A stretch of 64,000 nucleotides of DNA from Microtetraspora sp. NBRC 16547 (GTDB lineage Bacteria > Actinomycetota > Actinomycetes > Streptosporangiales > Streptosporangiaceae). Below are positions 53,525 to 62,152 of this stretch, in pieces (position 1 is the stretch's first letter; every line of letters begins with the position of its first letter). The translations under genes were made by a program, and so were the position numbers. The stretch covers positions 169,144 through 233,143 of the forward strand of contig NZ_BSSE01000009.1 of the NCBI RefSeq assembly GCF_030268965.1, in the 5' to 3' direction. Below the pieces are notes generated by a model. It was not told the DNA's origin, searched no databases, and worked only from the letters and a program-made list of their open reading frames with translations.

Positions 53525-54229
53525 ATGGACGGCGAGCGCCTGCCCGATGATGTCGTGCTGGAGATGGTGGCCCGGCACCTGTCCGAGGCGATGGGCAGGC
53601 CCTGGCAGGTCGAGGGGCACCTGGCCAAGGGGCCCGGGACCGTGGCCGTCGCGCTCCGAAAGGATCACACGGGCCACCCCGGCCACCTCGATCTGGACTT
53701 CGTGCTCAACGTCGACCGGCCCGAAGACACCACGATCGCCGACTGCGTCGCGGGGTACGGCGCCACGATCGAGGAGGCGGTGAATACCGCCATCCAGATC
53801 TGGCTCGGCACTACCGGCAGCGCCGTACTCGAACTGCTCGCCCAGAACGGCACCTTTGCCGCTCACTTTCCCCCCGACGACCCAGAAGGGTTCCCGGGCT
53901 GGCACGCCATCCACGGCGGCATCACCGGCTGGGGCACCGGGGCCGATCACCAGGCCGTGCAGACCTGGGCCGCGGGCAACGTGCTCCTGCCCCACCTGGC
54001 GCCGGTATTGGACGGAGGACTCGAACGCGACAGCCTGGTCGGCATCAAGGCGTTCTTCGGCGGCGGCCACGGTGCCGACGGATCGGATGAGACGGCCGAG
54101 GTACGCGTCGACGGCGTCCACCACGAGGCGGCCTCACGGGTGCTGGCCCATCTCGACTGGCCCCGGCCGGCCGACGGGATGTCCTACGCCCGGACGTTCA
54201 TGCTGCTCGTTCACCGCGAGCACTCCTGA
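53525..54229 (+). CDS. Conserved hypothetical protein (DUF6348-like)
   Basis: 234 residues; AGAGGAGAACCGC before the ATG. Acidic, soluble, with HPGHLDLDFVLNVDRPEDT (about 50-68), WHAIHGGITGWG (about 128-139) and LVGIKAFFGGGHG (about 175-187). From memory it resembles DUF6348 proteins of actinomycetes, but that name is uncertain. No signal peptide or catalytic motif evident. Confidence 0.65.
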   Translation: MDGERLPDDVVLEMVARHLSEAMGRPWQVEGHLAKGPGTVAVALRKDHTGHPGHLDLDFVLNVDRPEDTTIADCVAGYGATIEEAVNTAIQIWLGTTGSAVLELLAQNGTFAAHFPPDDPEGFPGWHAIHGGITGWGTGADHQAVQTWAAGNVLLPHLAPVLDGGLERDSLVGIKAFFGGGHGADGSDETAEVRVDGVHHEAASRVLAHLDWPRPADGMSYARTFMLLVHREHS

Positions 54230-54268
54230 CCTGGATCATTGCGAGAATCCGCCCGTAGATCGCCATGA

Positions 54269-55021
54269 TCAGGATCTGTTGAGCGCTGTGGCGTGCAGGG
54301 AGGCGGGCGTGCGCCCGACGAGGCCGCGCGCCGTACGGGCGAGATGGGCTTGGTCGGCGAAGCCCGCGGTGGCGGCGGCCATGGCCGCGGTGGTGCCGGG
54401 GAGCTCGGCGATCGCGGCGCGAAGCCGTGCCCATTGGCGGAGGCGAGTGAGTGGGATGCCCACGGTCTGCCGGACGAGGGCGCGTAGCCGTGGGGCTGAC
54501 AGGCCGACCTCGGCGGCGATGGAGGTGATGTCCGGCTCGGGATGGCTGGACAGCCGGACGGCGTGCGCCACTCTCGGGTCCAGCGGGGGTGGAGCCTGGG
54601 TGAGAGTGCGTAGCTCAAGGTAGCCGGAGGCCAGGTCCGCGGCGGTGCCGGGACCGCCCTCGTCGGCGGCGCCGAGCGCGGCGACAAGGCGGCGGACCTC
54701 GGCGGCATCAAGCGGGATCGGCTCCGGGGTGGGGGGCAGCAGCCAGGAGTCGACGAACAACGCGACGTAGGGCGAGGTCGCCGCACAAGTGTGGGCGAAC
54801 TGGGGCGGGACGATCAGCCCGGCTGCGGTCACCATGGGCTGTCCAGGGCGGAGGAGTTCGGCGTGGCCGCCGATCGGCAGCACGACCTTCCACGCGGGCA
54901 GCCGGTGACGGGTAACACCGAACGCACACGTCTCGGCGAACATCGTCGCCTCGGCGCCGGAGGCGTAGACGATGCGGCGATCGTTTTGTTCAAGCGCCCA
55001 GGCATGGAATGACTGAATCAT
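54269..55021 (-). CDS. AraC-family transcriptional regulator
   Basis: 250 residues from MIQSFHAWALEQND. N-terminal cupin-like sensor part (about 1-110). C-terminal AraC DNA-binding domain (about 150-250) with DITSIAAEVGLSAPRLRALVR and the second HTH AAATAGFADQAHLARTARGLVG, close to the family pattern F.d.sh..r.f....G.TP. Its start is only six bases from the start of the divergent DoxX-like gene, so the two share one promoter region inside each other's 5' ends. Confidence 0.9.
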   Translation of the reverse strand: MIQSFHAWALEQNDRRIVYASGAEATMFAETCAFGVTRHRLPAWKVVLPIGGHAELLRPGQPMVTAAGLIVPPQFAHTCAATSPYVALFVDSWLLPPTPEPIPLDAAEVRRLVAALGAADEGGPGTAADLASGYLELRTLTQAPPPLDPRVAHAVRLSSHPEPDITSIAAEVGLSAPRLRALVRQTVGIPLTRLRQWARLRAAIAELPGTTAAMAAATAGFADQAHLARTARGLVGRTPASLHATALNRS

Positions 55022-55027
55022 CGCGCC

Positions 55028-55399
55028 ATGAACACTATCGGTGCAGTTTGCTTGGCAATCTTCCTCATCGTGACGGGTGTCGCGCACTTTGTGGTCCCTG
55101 GATACTTCCGAACGCTGGTTCCCGCGTGGCTGGGCCGGGCGGGTCTGCTCGTGGCCGCCACGGGAGCGGCGGAGATCGTTGTGGGTGCGCTGGTGCTGGT
55201 CCCGGCCAGCCGGTCAGCCGGGAGCTGGGCTGCCGCCGCCCTCATCACCGGCTATCTGGTGTCCCATGTGGACGCGCTTTGGCATGCGCGGGCGGACCGG
55301 CCCCGGAAGCTGGACCGACCCGCCGGCGCGCTGGCGCGGCTGGCGGTCAATGGTGTGTACATCGCCTGGGCGGTCGCGGTGGCCCGGTATACGGCCTGA
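55028..55399 (+). CDS. DoxX-like small membrane protein
   Basis: 123 residues with four hydrophobic segments: GAVCLAIFLIVTGVAHFVVP, GLLVAATGAAEIVVGALVLV, AAALITGYLVSHV and AVNGVYIAWAVAVA. The TGVAHF and GAAEIVVG patterns are those of DoxX/DUF-type quinone-related membrane proteins. Probably regulated by the divergent AraC protein. Confidence 0.75.
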   Translation: MNTIGAVCLAIFLIVTGVAHFVVPGYFRTLVPAWLGRAGLLVAATGAAEIVVGALVLVPASRSAGSWAAAALITGYLVSHVDALWHARADRPRKLDRPAGALARLAVNGVYIAWAVAVARYTA

Positions 55400-56105
55400 C
55401 CTGGGTGCGCCGGCACCACGCCGTCGATCCGCTTCAGGGGCTTGTCCGGACCTGGAGAACCGGCGCGCCCCGCTGAGGTCTGCGCGCCGGCACTCCGAGT
55501 TTCGGGACCGTTTCCGGGACGGTGAGTGAGGGTGGTCACGAAGAAGGGGGGCCGATCCGCGCGTCACGGAGGGTGTGGTGGAGACAGCGCACTGGCTGGC
55601 CTGCTCCAAGATCGTCGCCACGTTCGCCGGAGAAGAACGCCTGGCGCGGGCCAACGGCTGATCGGCCTGGCCGATTCGCTGTCGACCGCGCTGGCACCTG
55701 TCGCCGACGGTGCGAACCGAATGGTGGGCACGGCGCTGAAAGGGCGCAGTGGCGACAGCCTGGGTCCTGCTCGCCGTACACCTGGCCCACGCGGGCGGCG
55801 GGCTGGCACGTGGGCGCAAGCCGCGCAAACTGGGCGGCGTCAACGTTGCCGGCCATAGCTGTAGGTCACCTGGTCCCGGGGCAACAGTGACGACGCCGAC
55901 GACAGTGACAACGCCGACGACAGAGAAGCCGGCCTCGGTGGCGAACCACCGTGACCTCTCCCCTCATGAATGCCCACCAAGCGGAATGCCGTCCACGTTG
56001 CTCACAAATAGTGCAAGCGCGACTACTCAGAGTTGAATATCGAACGTGTGAACGATATCCTCGCAGAGGGTCCGATCGCCAGAGCGGGAGGGGAGGCGCA
56101 AAGAG
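55400..56105. other. Long region without a convincing gene
   Basis: About 700 bases. Several GC-driven frames overlap but none has a homologous look or a ribosome-binding site. It includes an 18-base tandem repeat (55885-55920). The last 130 bases are AT-richer and probably hold the promoter of the HNH gene. Confidence 0.4.
55885..55920. repeat. 18-base tandem repeat, two copies
   Basis: CAGTGACGACGCCGACGA is followed directly by the same unit with one change (G to A at position 8). Noncoding context. Confidence 0.6.
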
Positions 56106-58400
56106 ATGATGTTTTCGGGTGGCGTGCTGTTGTCGCGCCGACCGGAGGACGCTCCTCCGTCCCGACCGTCCGCCGCGTCTTCCGCGTCCCCGCGGCGGCG
56201 GCGCGGGTCCAGGTGGCACACGCCGTTCATCGGTGGACGCCAACCGTCGGATCGTTTCTCCGGTGACTCCTACGGTGCGGTGCTCCTCGATCGCACCCGC
56301 AGTGCCGGGCTCCTCGATCGTGCCCGCAGCACCGGCGGCCGCGGAGGAGCCCCTGATTCCGCCCTTCACGACACGACGCGCCCCGAGGGGCGAGCTGCGC
56401 GACGCGAGCCGGACGAGACGCTGTCCTGGGCCCGTCGGCTGCTCGGCCTCCCGGAGACGGCAGAAGACCAGAAGCCTGACAGCGGTGGACGGCCTTCGGA
56501 TCCGGCGCGATCGCCGATCGCGCCCTCTCCCATAGAGCCCGACCGGTCCCGCGAGAAGACGGCCGAGCCAAGGGAAGAGGCCGGTGGTGAGCCGCCGCGC
56601 CTCGGGGGCGATAGTCGTGCTCTTTCCGGCCGGGACGAGCTACCGCGGCCTGGGTACGGCCGTGACGACCTGTCGGCCTGGGATGGGATCTGGCAGGGCC
56701 GCCGCCCCACCCTGGAGGAGCTGTCCGCGAGCCGTCCCCTGCGTGCCGGTCAGGATGATCGGCAGCGGAAAGACTGGGGCCGGCAGGGCGCGGACGGACA
56801 GAGCCGGGGCCGCTGGGACGAGGGTCGGCGAGGGATTGACGGACGACGCGGTGGCGGGTGGGCCGGTGGGGATGCTGGCGCCGATGGCCGGGCCGCTGCT
56901 GCTGATCGCCAAGGTGCTGGCCGTGATAGCCGAGGCGCTGGTCGGAATGGCCAGGACGCTGTCGGCCGGGGCGCTACCACCGACCGCCGAGACACTGATG
57001 GACGCAACGCCGGCGGTGGCGGCCAGAACGCCACAGGTCCGGATGCTGCTGGGGGTGATAGCCGGATAGGGGACTGGCCCGACCTGAAACTGGCCGGACG
57101 AGACGTCATTGACCTGCTGGCACGTGCCGAGCGGTTGGCCGCGGCTGCGGGGGAGGTGCCAGGCGAGACTGAGGCTGGCGCTGGGGTTAGCGCCGGAGCC
57201 GAGACCGGGGTCGGGGCTGGGGTTGGCGCGGGGGCCGGTGCCGGTGTTGGCGCCGCGCCTGGCGCTGGGGCCGGGGCTGGGGTTGAGGTTGAGGTGGCGA
57301 TGGCGGAGATCGTGGCCTTGGCCCGGGCGATCGATCTGGCCGAAGCCGCGATCGCGACCCGCCTCCGCCTGGCCGAGGCCGGGAAGGGCCACCAGTTGTT
57401 TGGGCGGCGGTCGATCGGGGCGTGGCTGGCGGCGGCCACCGGCTCACGCACCGCCCGTGCCGGAGAACGCGTCACGCTGGCGCGGCAGCTGCCGCGCCTG
57501 CCGCACACCGCCGGTCTGTTCGCCTCCGGCCGGCTGTCGTTCGGGTATGCGGCGACGATCGCTTCCGCCACCCGGCACCTGGATGACGCGGAGACGGTGC
57601 TGGCCGAGCCGATCCTGGTGGAGCTGGCGCGGGCGTCGGCGTCCACGGTGGAGGACGTGGCCCGCGCTGGCCAGACCATCATCGAGACCATCGACCCGGA
57701 GGGCAGGCTGGCGCGGGCGGCGGCCAAGACCGAACGCCAGCACCTGACGATCGCCGAGACCGCGGATGGGATGGGTCGCGTCAGCGGGCTGCTGGACCCG
57801 GAGTTGAAGATGCAGTTGAAGACGTGGCTGGAGCCTCTGGCGGTGAAGACCGACGGCACTGACATGCGCAGCCACGCCCGCCGCATGGCCGACGCCTTGG
57901 CGATCCGGTTGTCGGAGGGTGGGCGGCGTACGGTGATGCACGTATCGGTGACCGAGCAGACCCTGTCCGGGGAGTCGGAGGAGCCGGCCTTTCTGGAGGA
58001 CGGCACCGCTATCCCGGCCGTGGACGCGCGCCGGATGGCCTACACCGCTGAACTACGGCGGGTGCTCCGCGACGCTGACGGGATCGTGAAGGACTTCGGG
58101 CGGGCGCGCCGGCTGGCTTCGGCTGATCAGCGGGAAGCGATCCTGGCCAAGTACCGGACCTGCTGCCGCGTAGGCTGCGATGTCCCGGCGTATCTGGCGG
58201 AGATCGACCACATCGAGCCGTGGTACCCGAGCGGCCGCACGGATTTGGACAACCTCGCGCCGTTGTGCGCGGCGGACAACAAGTGGAAGTCCCGTCACCC
58301 CGATCGCGTAGAGGTGATCGATCAGGGGGACGGGACGGTGTCGATGCGGTTCCACCGGTACTCCAAGTTCCGTCCCCGACGCTGGACCGATAGACGGTGA
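56106..58400 (+). CDS. DUF222 and HNH endonuclease domain protein (13E12-type)
   Basis: 764 residues; GGGAGGCGCAAAGAG precedes the ATG. Residues 1-330 are low-complexity, rich in Arg, Asp, Gly and Pro. A Gly/Ala/Val repeat (about 355-400) leads into the DUF222 helical domain (about 400-600: IVALARAIDLAEAAIATRL, GRRSIGAWLAAATG). The C-terminal HNH nuclease (about 675-745) has YRTCCRVGCDVPAYLAEIDHIEPW, DLDNLAPLCAADNKWK and two Cys-x4-Cys-like pairs for metal. Such proteins are multicopy in actinomycetes; their role is unsettled. The disordered N-terminus is far longer than the usual leader of 20-50 residues. Confidence 0.85.
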   Translation: MMFSGGVLLSRRPEDAPPSRPSAASSASPRRRRGSRWHTPFIGGRQPSDRFSGDSYGAVLLDRTRSAGLLDRARSTGGRGGAPDSALHDTTRPEGRAARREPDETLSWARRLLGLPETAEDQKPDSGGRPSDPARSPIAPSPIEPDRSREKTAEPREEAGGEPPRLGGDSRALSGRDELPRPGYGRDDLSAWDGIWQGRRPTLEELSASRPLRAGQDDRQRKDWGRQGADGQSRGRWDEGRRGIDGRRGGGWAGGDAGADGRAAAADRQGAGRDSRGAGRNGQDAVGRGATTDRRDTDGRNAGGGGQNATGPDAAGGDSRIGDWPDLKLAGRDVIDLLARAERLAAAAGEVPGETEAGAGVSAGAETGVGAGVGAGAGAGVGAAPGAGAGAGVEVEVAMAEIVALARAIDLAEAAIATRLRLAEAGKGHQLFGRRSIGAWLAAATGSRTARAGERVTLARQLPRLPHTAGLFASGRLSFGYAATIASATRHLDDAETVLAEPILVELARASASTVEDVARAGQTIIETIDPEGRLARAAAKTERQHLTIAETADGMGRVSGLLDPELKMQLKTWLEPLAVKTDGTDMRSHARRMADALAIRLSEGGRRTVMHVSVTEQTLSGESEEPAFLEDGTAIPAVDARRMAYTAELRRVLRDADGIVKDFGRARRLASADQREAILAKYRTCCRVGCDVPAYLAEIDHIEPWYPSGRTDLDNLAPLCAADNKWKSRHPDRVEVIDQGDGTVSMRFHRYSKFRPRRWTDRR
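57175..57297 (+). repeat. Gly-Ala/Gly-Val low-complexity coding repeat
   Basis: Degenerate hexanucleotide-like repeats of GGGGCTGGG/GGTGTTGGC type encode alternating GAGVGAGAGA. Probably a slippage-prone linker in front of the DUF222 domain. Confidence 0.7.
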
Positions 58401-58821
58401 CCAACGATCACTGAACAACGGCCCGCGACCAGCGAGCCGCGAGCCGCGTGCGTGATCCGCCATTCGCGATCGGCGAGCGGCGACCGGCGACCGGCGAGAT
58501 GATCGCGGCGGCCACCCGGTGATCCGGCCCCTCCCACGGGCCGGCCCAGCAGCATGCCAAGAATCCACGCGCCAGGCTGCACAAGGCGGTCTGCGCGGCA
58601 ACCGTACGGCTCACTGCGGCGCAGAAGGCCATCGCGAAGGACTGGCGGGCCGCGCTGGCCGCGCTCGGCCTGTAACCGCCACCGACCTGGGCAGAACCCC
58701 GCGACGAATCCCCACGTAGAGCCCCGGGAGCGTAGAACCCGGGGAGAACTCCGACGGGACACGAACACGCGGCCGCCTTCGCCCTTGTAGTCGAGCTTGG
58801 GCGCGGGCAGGTCGGTGGGGG
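58401..58821. other. Intergenic region with short repeats and a gene remnant
   Basis: About 420 bases. Around 58425-58500 the DNA is built from variants of CGACCGG, GCGAGC and CGAGCCGC in loose tandem. A coding-like tail is listed at 58556-58675. The rest shows nothing I can support. Confidence 0.45.
58556..58675 (+). pseudogene. C-terminal remnant of an unidentified protein
   Basis: Plus-strand frame ending in a stop reads ARLHKAVCAATVRLTAAQ then KAIAKDWRAALAALGL. The L/H-x-x-VC-A...L-x-x-AQ-x-A-I-A-x-D-W pattern resembles the C-terminal helical tail of some secreted actinobacterial proteins. There is no start codon or homologous upstream part, and the frame is closed shortly before. A decayed gene end is the simplest reading. 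Confidence 0.4.
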
Positions 58822-59043
58822 TCACGATGGCGTCGAGGCGATGCCTGTGGTGCCTGCACTACCACCGATGGTTTCGTCCGCGTACAGCGGCAAGGGCCAG
58901 GCGTCACCGTTCTGGTCGCCATCCAGACCTGGCTGCAACGAGCCACTCCGAAGGAGTTCCTCGGCCGTGTCGGCTCGGCCTTTGTCACCGTCGAAGCCGC
59001 CGCTCCAGTCTTCCTCGTCTGTGAGGGAGGCGGGATCTGCCAT
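58822..59043 (-). CDS. Short protein downstream of nucleotidyltransferase, possibly truncated
   Basis: 73 residues (MADPASLTDEEDWSGGF), very acidic at the start, with GDAWPLPLYADETIGGSAG at about 47-65. It starts six bases after the nucleotidyltransferase stop on the same strand. The beginning reminds me of longer actinobacterial proteins of unknown function that start xxDPASLTD, and the frame shift into a different tail after about residue 68 suggests a broken version. Uncertain. Confidence 0.4.
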   Translation of the reverse strand: MADPASLTDEEDWSGGFDGDKGRADTAEELLRSGSLQPGLDGDQNGDAWPLPLYADETIGGSAGTTGIASTPS

Positions 59044-59049
59044 GCTCGA

Positions 59050-59676
59050 TCAGCTGCCGAGTCGTTCCTGCCATGGGTGCCTGCCATGCTCGGTCGCCAA
59101 CGCCTCACGCAGCCAGTCCGCCTGCTCCCGGGTCAGGTGGGGCAGCACCTGCTCGAAGTCCAGTTCGTCCTTGGGGCGTGTGCCCCTGGCCTTGAACAAC
59201 AGTTGGATCTCCGGAGTGAGGCGAAGGAAGCCCTGCGCGGAGATGCCGACCGAGGCGAGCGGGCAGCGGATGCGTGCATCGCGCCGATAGACCCATTCGT
59301 CGCCGTCGGCCTCCTCAAGCATCAGTTGGAATCGCCACGGCCCGCCTGGGTGCTCACGCACCCAGATGTCGTGGACATGGGGCGGCAGCGGTTCGTCGAC
59401 CGGCCACGGCCGCAGCTCTCCCGGCGGATCGGCCGCGTACACATCCCAATCGGCCAGCAACGCGCGTACGGCGAGCTGGTCACGGCGCAGGACATTGATG
59501 TCCACGTCTGCGTGCTCGCGGAAAGAGCGGCCGACCGCCAGTTCGATCGCGTACCCACCGCTCACCCACCACGGGGCAGCGAGGTTCTGAAAGAGCGCGA
59601 CAACCGCATCCAGCGGCGCCGCCTCCCACGGTCCCCACGGTGTCTCGATACGCGGCACCGACCCATCATCGCCCAT
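59050..59676 (-). CDS. Aminoglycoside-type nucleotidyltransferase-like protein
   Basis: 208 residues starting MGDDGSVPRIETPWGPW. WWVSGGYAIELAVGRSFREH (about 36-55), then ADVDINVLRRDQ, gives the Gly-Gly...Asp-x-Asp nucleotidyltransferase motif of the AadB/DUF-type group. The C-terminal half includes PEIQLLFKARGTRPKDELDF, common to these proteins. No obvious ribosome-binding site. It may modify a small hydroxylated compound; antibiotic resistance is possible but cannot be claimed from sequence. Confidence 0.8.
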   Translation of the reverse strand: MGDDGSVPRIETPWGPWEAAPLDAVVALFQNLAAPWWVSGGYAIELAVGRSFREHADVDINVLRRDQLAVRALLADWDVYAADPPGELRPWPVDEPLPPHVHDIWVREHPGGPWRFQLMLEEADGDEWVYRRDARIRCPLASVGISAQGFLRLTPEIQLLFKARGTRPKDELDFEQVLPHLTREQADWLREALATEHGRHPWQERLGS

Positions 59677-59980
59677 GAACGCAAGGCGGGCGAAGCGTTT
59701 TTATCCAGCAACTCCTCGACAATCCGGACGCCGTCCTGGAGCTGCCTGAAACCTCGCCGGCGGGACGGCACTGCGGCTGGTCGTCACTTCGCCAGTGGGC
59801 CTGCCTGCGAGCGTCGGGCGCACCGGGGACGGATACTGGTGATCTTCGAAAGCGGTTGTTGTGGCGGTTGCTGGATGTCGTTTTTCGTCGTTCTTGTGAT
59901 TCATCTCACCCGATTACTTGTCAAAGTTCGGTGGTGAGATCAAGAATCCAGACCCACGGTCCAACGAAAAAGGTGGGTCC
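59677..59980. other. Divergent promoter region with inverted repeat
   Basis: 304 bases between the nucleotidyltransferase (minus) and flavoprotein (plus) starts. An 8-base inverted repeat ATCTCACC (59903-59910) / GGTGAGAT (59933-59940) lies 41-78 bases upstream of the flavoprotein start, in an AT-richer patch, and is a candidate operator or promoter element. Confidence 0.45.
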
Positions 59981-61906
59981 ATGGGACGTTTCAGCGATCA
60001 TGAGCTCGGTATGGGGCGACGGATCAAGCGGCGCGACTTCCTCAACGGGATGGCCATCGGGGCGGGGGGTGTCGTAGCGGCGGCGGCCCTCCCGGGGCTG
60101 ACCGGCACCGCCGCGGCGAACACGTACGCGGGCGGGGGTAACGGCTACCCTCCGTCGACGACGGGGCTGCGCGGCCAGCAGGCGGGATCCTTCGATGTCG
60201 GGCACGCCGTACGCGACGGCTCGTTCGACCCGGGACAGATCCGGGACACCGGCGAGGACTACGACCTGGTGGTGGTCGGCGGCGGTATCAGCGGTCTGGC
60301 CACGGCCTGGTTCTACCGGCAGGCGTTCGGCCGCGACGCGCGGATATTGGTTCTGGAAGCACTGGACGACTTCGGCGGTCACGCCCGGCGGAACGAGTTC
60401 CAGGTCCGGGGCGAAACCATGTTGTCGAACGGCGGCACTGTCAACATCGACAGTCCGAGCACGTTCAGCAGACAAGCGTTGGGGCTGCTCCAGGACATCG
60501 GCATCGACCTGGATCGCCTCGGCCGCGTCACGGAATCGGGGTTCTACCCCTCTCTCGGGCTGAAGTCGGGCTATTTCTTCAACAGCGAGCGTTACGGCAC
60601 CGACCAGCTGGTGATTCGCGACACCGGGGAGTCGTGGACATCCATTGCCGCCCGCCTGCCTCTTTCCGACAAGGGCAAAAGCGACGTCGCTCGCGTCTAC
60701 ACCGCCCAGGAGGACTATCTGCCCGGCCTGGACGACGCACAGAAGAAGGACGTGCTGGCCCGCATCAGCTACGAGCGCTACCTGCGCGAGAAGGCCGGTG
60801 TGGGTGACGAGGCCATCGAGTTCCTTCAGCGTGGCACGAGCGGCCTGTGGGGTGTGAACATCGGGGCGGTGTCCGCGGGCGACGCGTGGGCCGTGGGCCA
60901 GCCGGGATTCGCCGGTTTGAAACTCGCTCCCACCCCGTTCCCCGGCATCGGCCGGACACCGCGGATGGAGCTGGAAGCCACCGACGAGGACTACTACTAC
61001 TTCCCCGATGGAAACGCGTCAGTGGCGCGGCTGCTGGTCAGCCAGTTGGTGCCGAAAGTCTTCGACAACGAGGACATGGAGCACATCGTCACCGCCAAGG
61101 CCAAGTATGGTCACCTGGACGCGCCGAACGAACGGATCCGCATTCGCCTGCGCAGCACGGCGGTCAACGTCCTGCACACCGGAGCCCCCGGCGGCTCCCG
61201 CGGCGTGGCGGTCGTCTACTCCCAAGACGGCAAGAGCTATCGCGTTCAGGCTCGGCACGCCGTGATGGCCTGTTGGAACTCGGTGTCCTCCTACATCGTG
61301 GACGGGTTGCCCGCCGAGCAAGTCGCGGCGATGCGGTACGGCGCCAAGGTGCCGTTGCTGTACGCCCGCGTAGCGCTCCGTAACTGGCAGCCGTTCGTCG
61401 ACCTGGGTGTCTCACGCGTGACGACGCCGAGCATGTACTGGAACAGTTTCGGGCTCAACCCGGCGACCCGGCTCGGTGCGTACGAGTCGCCGCGCGACCC
61501 CGCCCAGCCGAACATCGTCACTCTGTCCAAGACACCCAACAAGCCTGGACTGCCGGCTCGCGCCCAGCACCGTGCAGGTCGGGGCGAACTCATCCGCACA
61601 CCGTTCGAGACCTTCGAGCGGGAGATCCGCGACGTGATGGCCCGCGCCCTCGGACCCGGCGGATTCGACCCGGCCCGCGACATCACCGCGATCACCGTGA
61701 ACCGCTGGGCACACGGCTACGCCTACGAATACAACTCGCTGGACGATCCAGCGATCTTCCTGCCTGAGGAGCAGCAGCCGTTCGCCATCGCACGCAGGCG
61801 TTTCGGTCGCATCGCCATCGCCAACTCCGACGCCGGGGCGTTCGCCTACACCCATGGCGCCATCGACCAGGCATATCGCGCTGTCAACGACCTGATGGAG
61901 GCGTAA
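59981..61906 (+). CDS. Tat-exported FAD protein, spermidine dehydrogenase-like
   Basis: 641 residues; AGGTGGG before the ATG. Tat signal with RRIKRRDFLNGMAIGAGG (about 13-30) and cleavage near residue 46. FAD-binding YDLVVVGGGISGLATAWFY (about 90-108), then GGHARRNEF, as in spermidine dehydrogenases. Late signatures include FDPARDITAITVNRWAHGYAY (about 562-582) and FGRIAIANSDAGAFAYTHGA. The enzyme should oxidise a polyamine or similar amine outside the membrane, passing electrons to a carrier. Ends with a strong terminator. No cytochrome gene is adjacent. Confidence 0.9.
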   Translation: MGRFSDHELGMGRRIKRRDFLNGMAIGAGGVVAAAALPGLTGTAAANTYAGGGNGYPPSTTGLRGQQAGSFDVGHAVRDGSFDPGQIRDTGEDYDLVVVGGGISGLATAWFYRQAFGRDARILVLEALDDFGGHARRNEFQVRGETMLSNGGTVNIDSPSTFSRQALGLLQDIGIDLDRLGRVTESGFYPSLGLKSGYFFNSERYGTDQLVIRDTGESWTSIAARLPLSDKGKSDVARVYTAQEDYLPGLDDAQKKDVLARISYERYLREKAGVGDEAIEFLQRGTSGLWGVNIGAVSAGDAWAVGQPGFAGLKLAPTPFPGIGRTPRMELEATDEDYYYFPDGNASVARLLVSQLVPKVFDNEDMEHIVTAKAKYGHLDAPNERIRIRLRSTAVNVLHTGAPGGSRGVAVVYSQDGKSYRVQARHAVMACWNSVSSYIVDGLPAEQVAAMRYGAKVPLLYARVALRNWQPFVDLGVSRVTTPSMYWNSFGLNPATRLGAYESPRDPAQPNIVTLSKTPNKPGLPARAQHRAGRGELIRTPFETFEREIRDVMARALGPGGFDPARDITAITVNRWAHGYAYEYNSLDDPAIFLPEEQQPFAIARRRFGRIAIANSDAGAFAYTHGAIDQAYRAVNDLMEA

Positions 61907-61939
61907 CAGTACTCAAGGGCAGACGAAGGGGGAGGGGCC

Positions 61940-61979
61940 GAGTTGTGGTGAGAACGGGGCTCCGTGCTCACCACAACTC
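61940..61979 (+). terminator. Strong hairpin terminator
   Basis: Perfect 13-base stem (61940-61952 with 61967-61979); the 14-base loop contains a further ACGG/CCGT pair. 34 bases after the flavoprotein stop. Confidence 0.8.
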
Positions 61980-62152
61980 CAGCTTCTCGATGATCTCGGC
62001 GGGTGTGGGCAGTTCCCGCCCGCGCGGTCAAGCCGAACGTCGTCCCGCAGCGTGGGTATCACCGCCCTTGTCGCAAAGAGATCAGGACGCACTCGCGGAA
62101 ACGATTCGCCCGGGACTATTGACACTGCCAATCCGGTAGCGAAGATCGTGAC

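Noticed and set aside
55885..55920. Start of a CRISPR-like repeat array
   Set aside because: Only two adjacent 18-base copies without spacers and no cas genes; simple tandem duplication.
56584..57069. Alternative plus-strand frame with a hydrophobic stretch inside the HNH gene leader
   Set aside because: Frame +1 hydrophobicity is a by-product of the GGC/GCC-rich repeat; it ends at 57069 without homology, whereas the main frame continues into DUF222.
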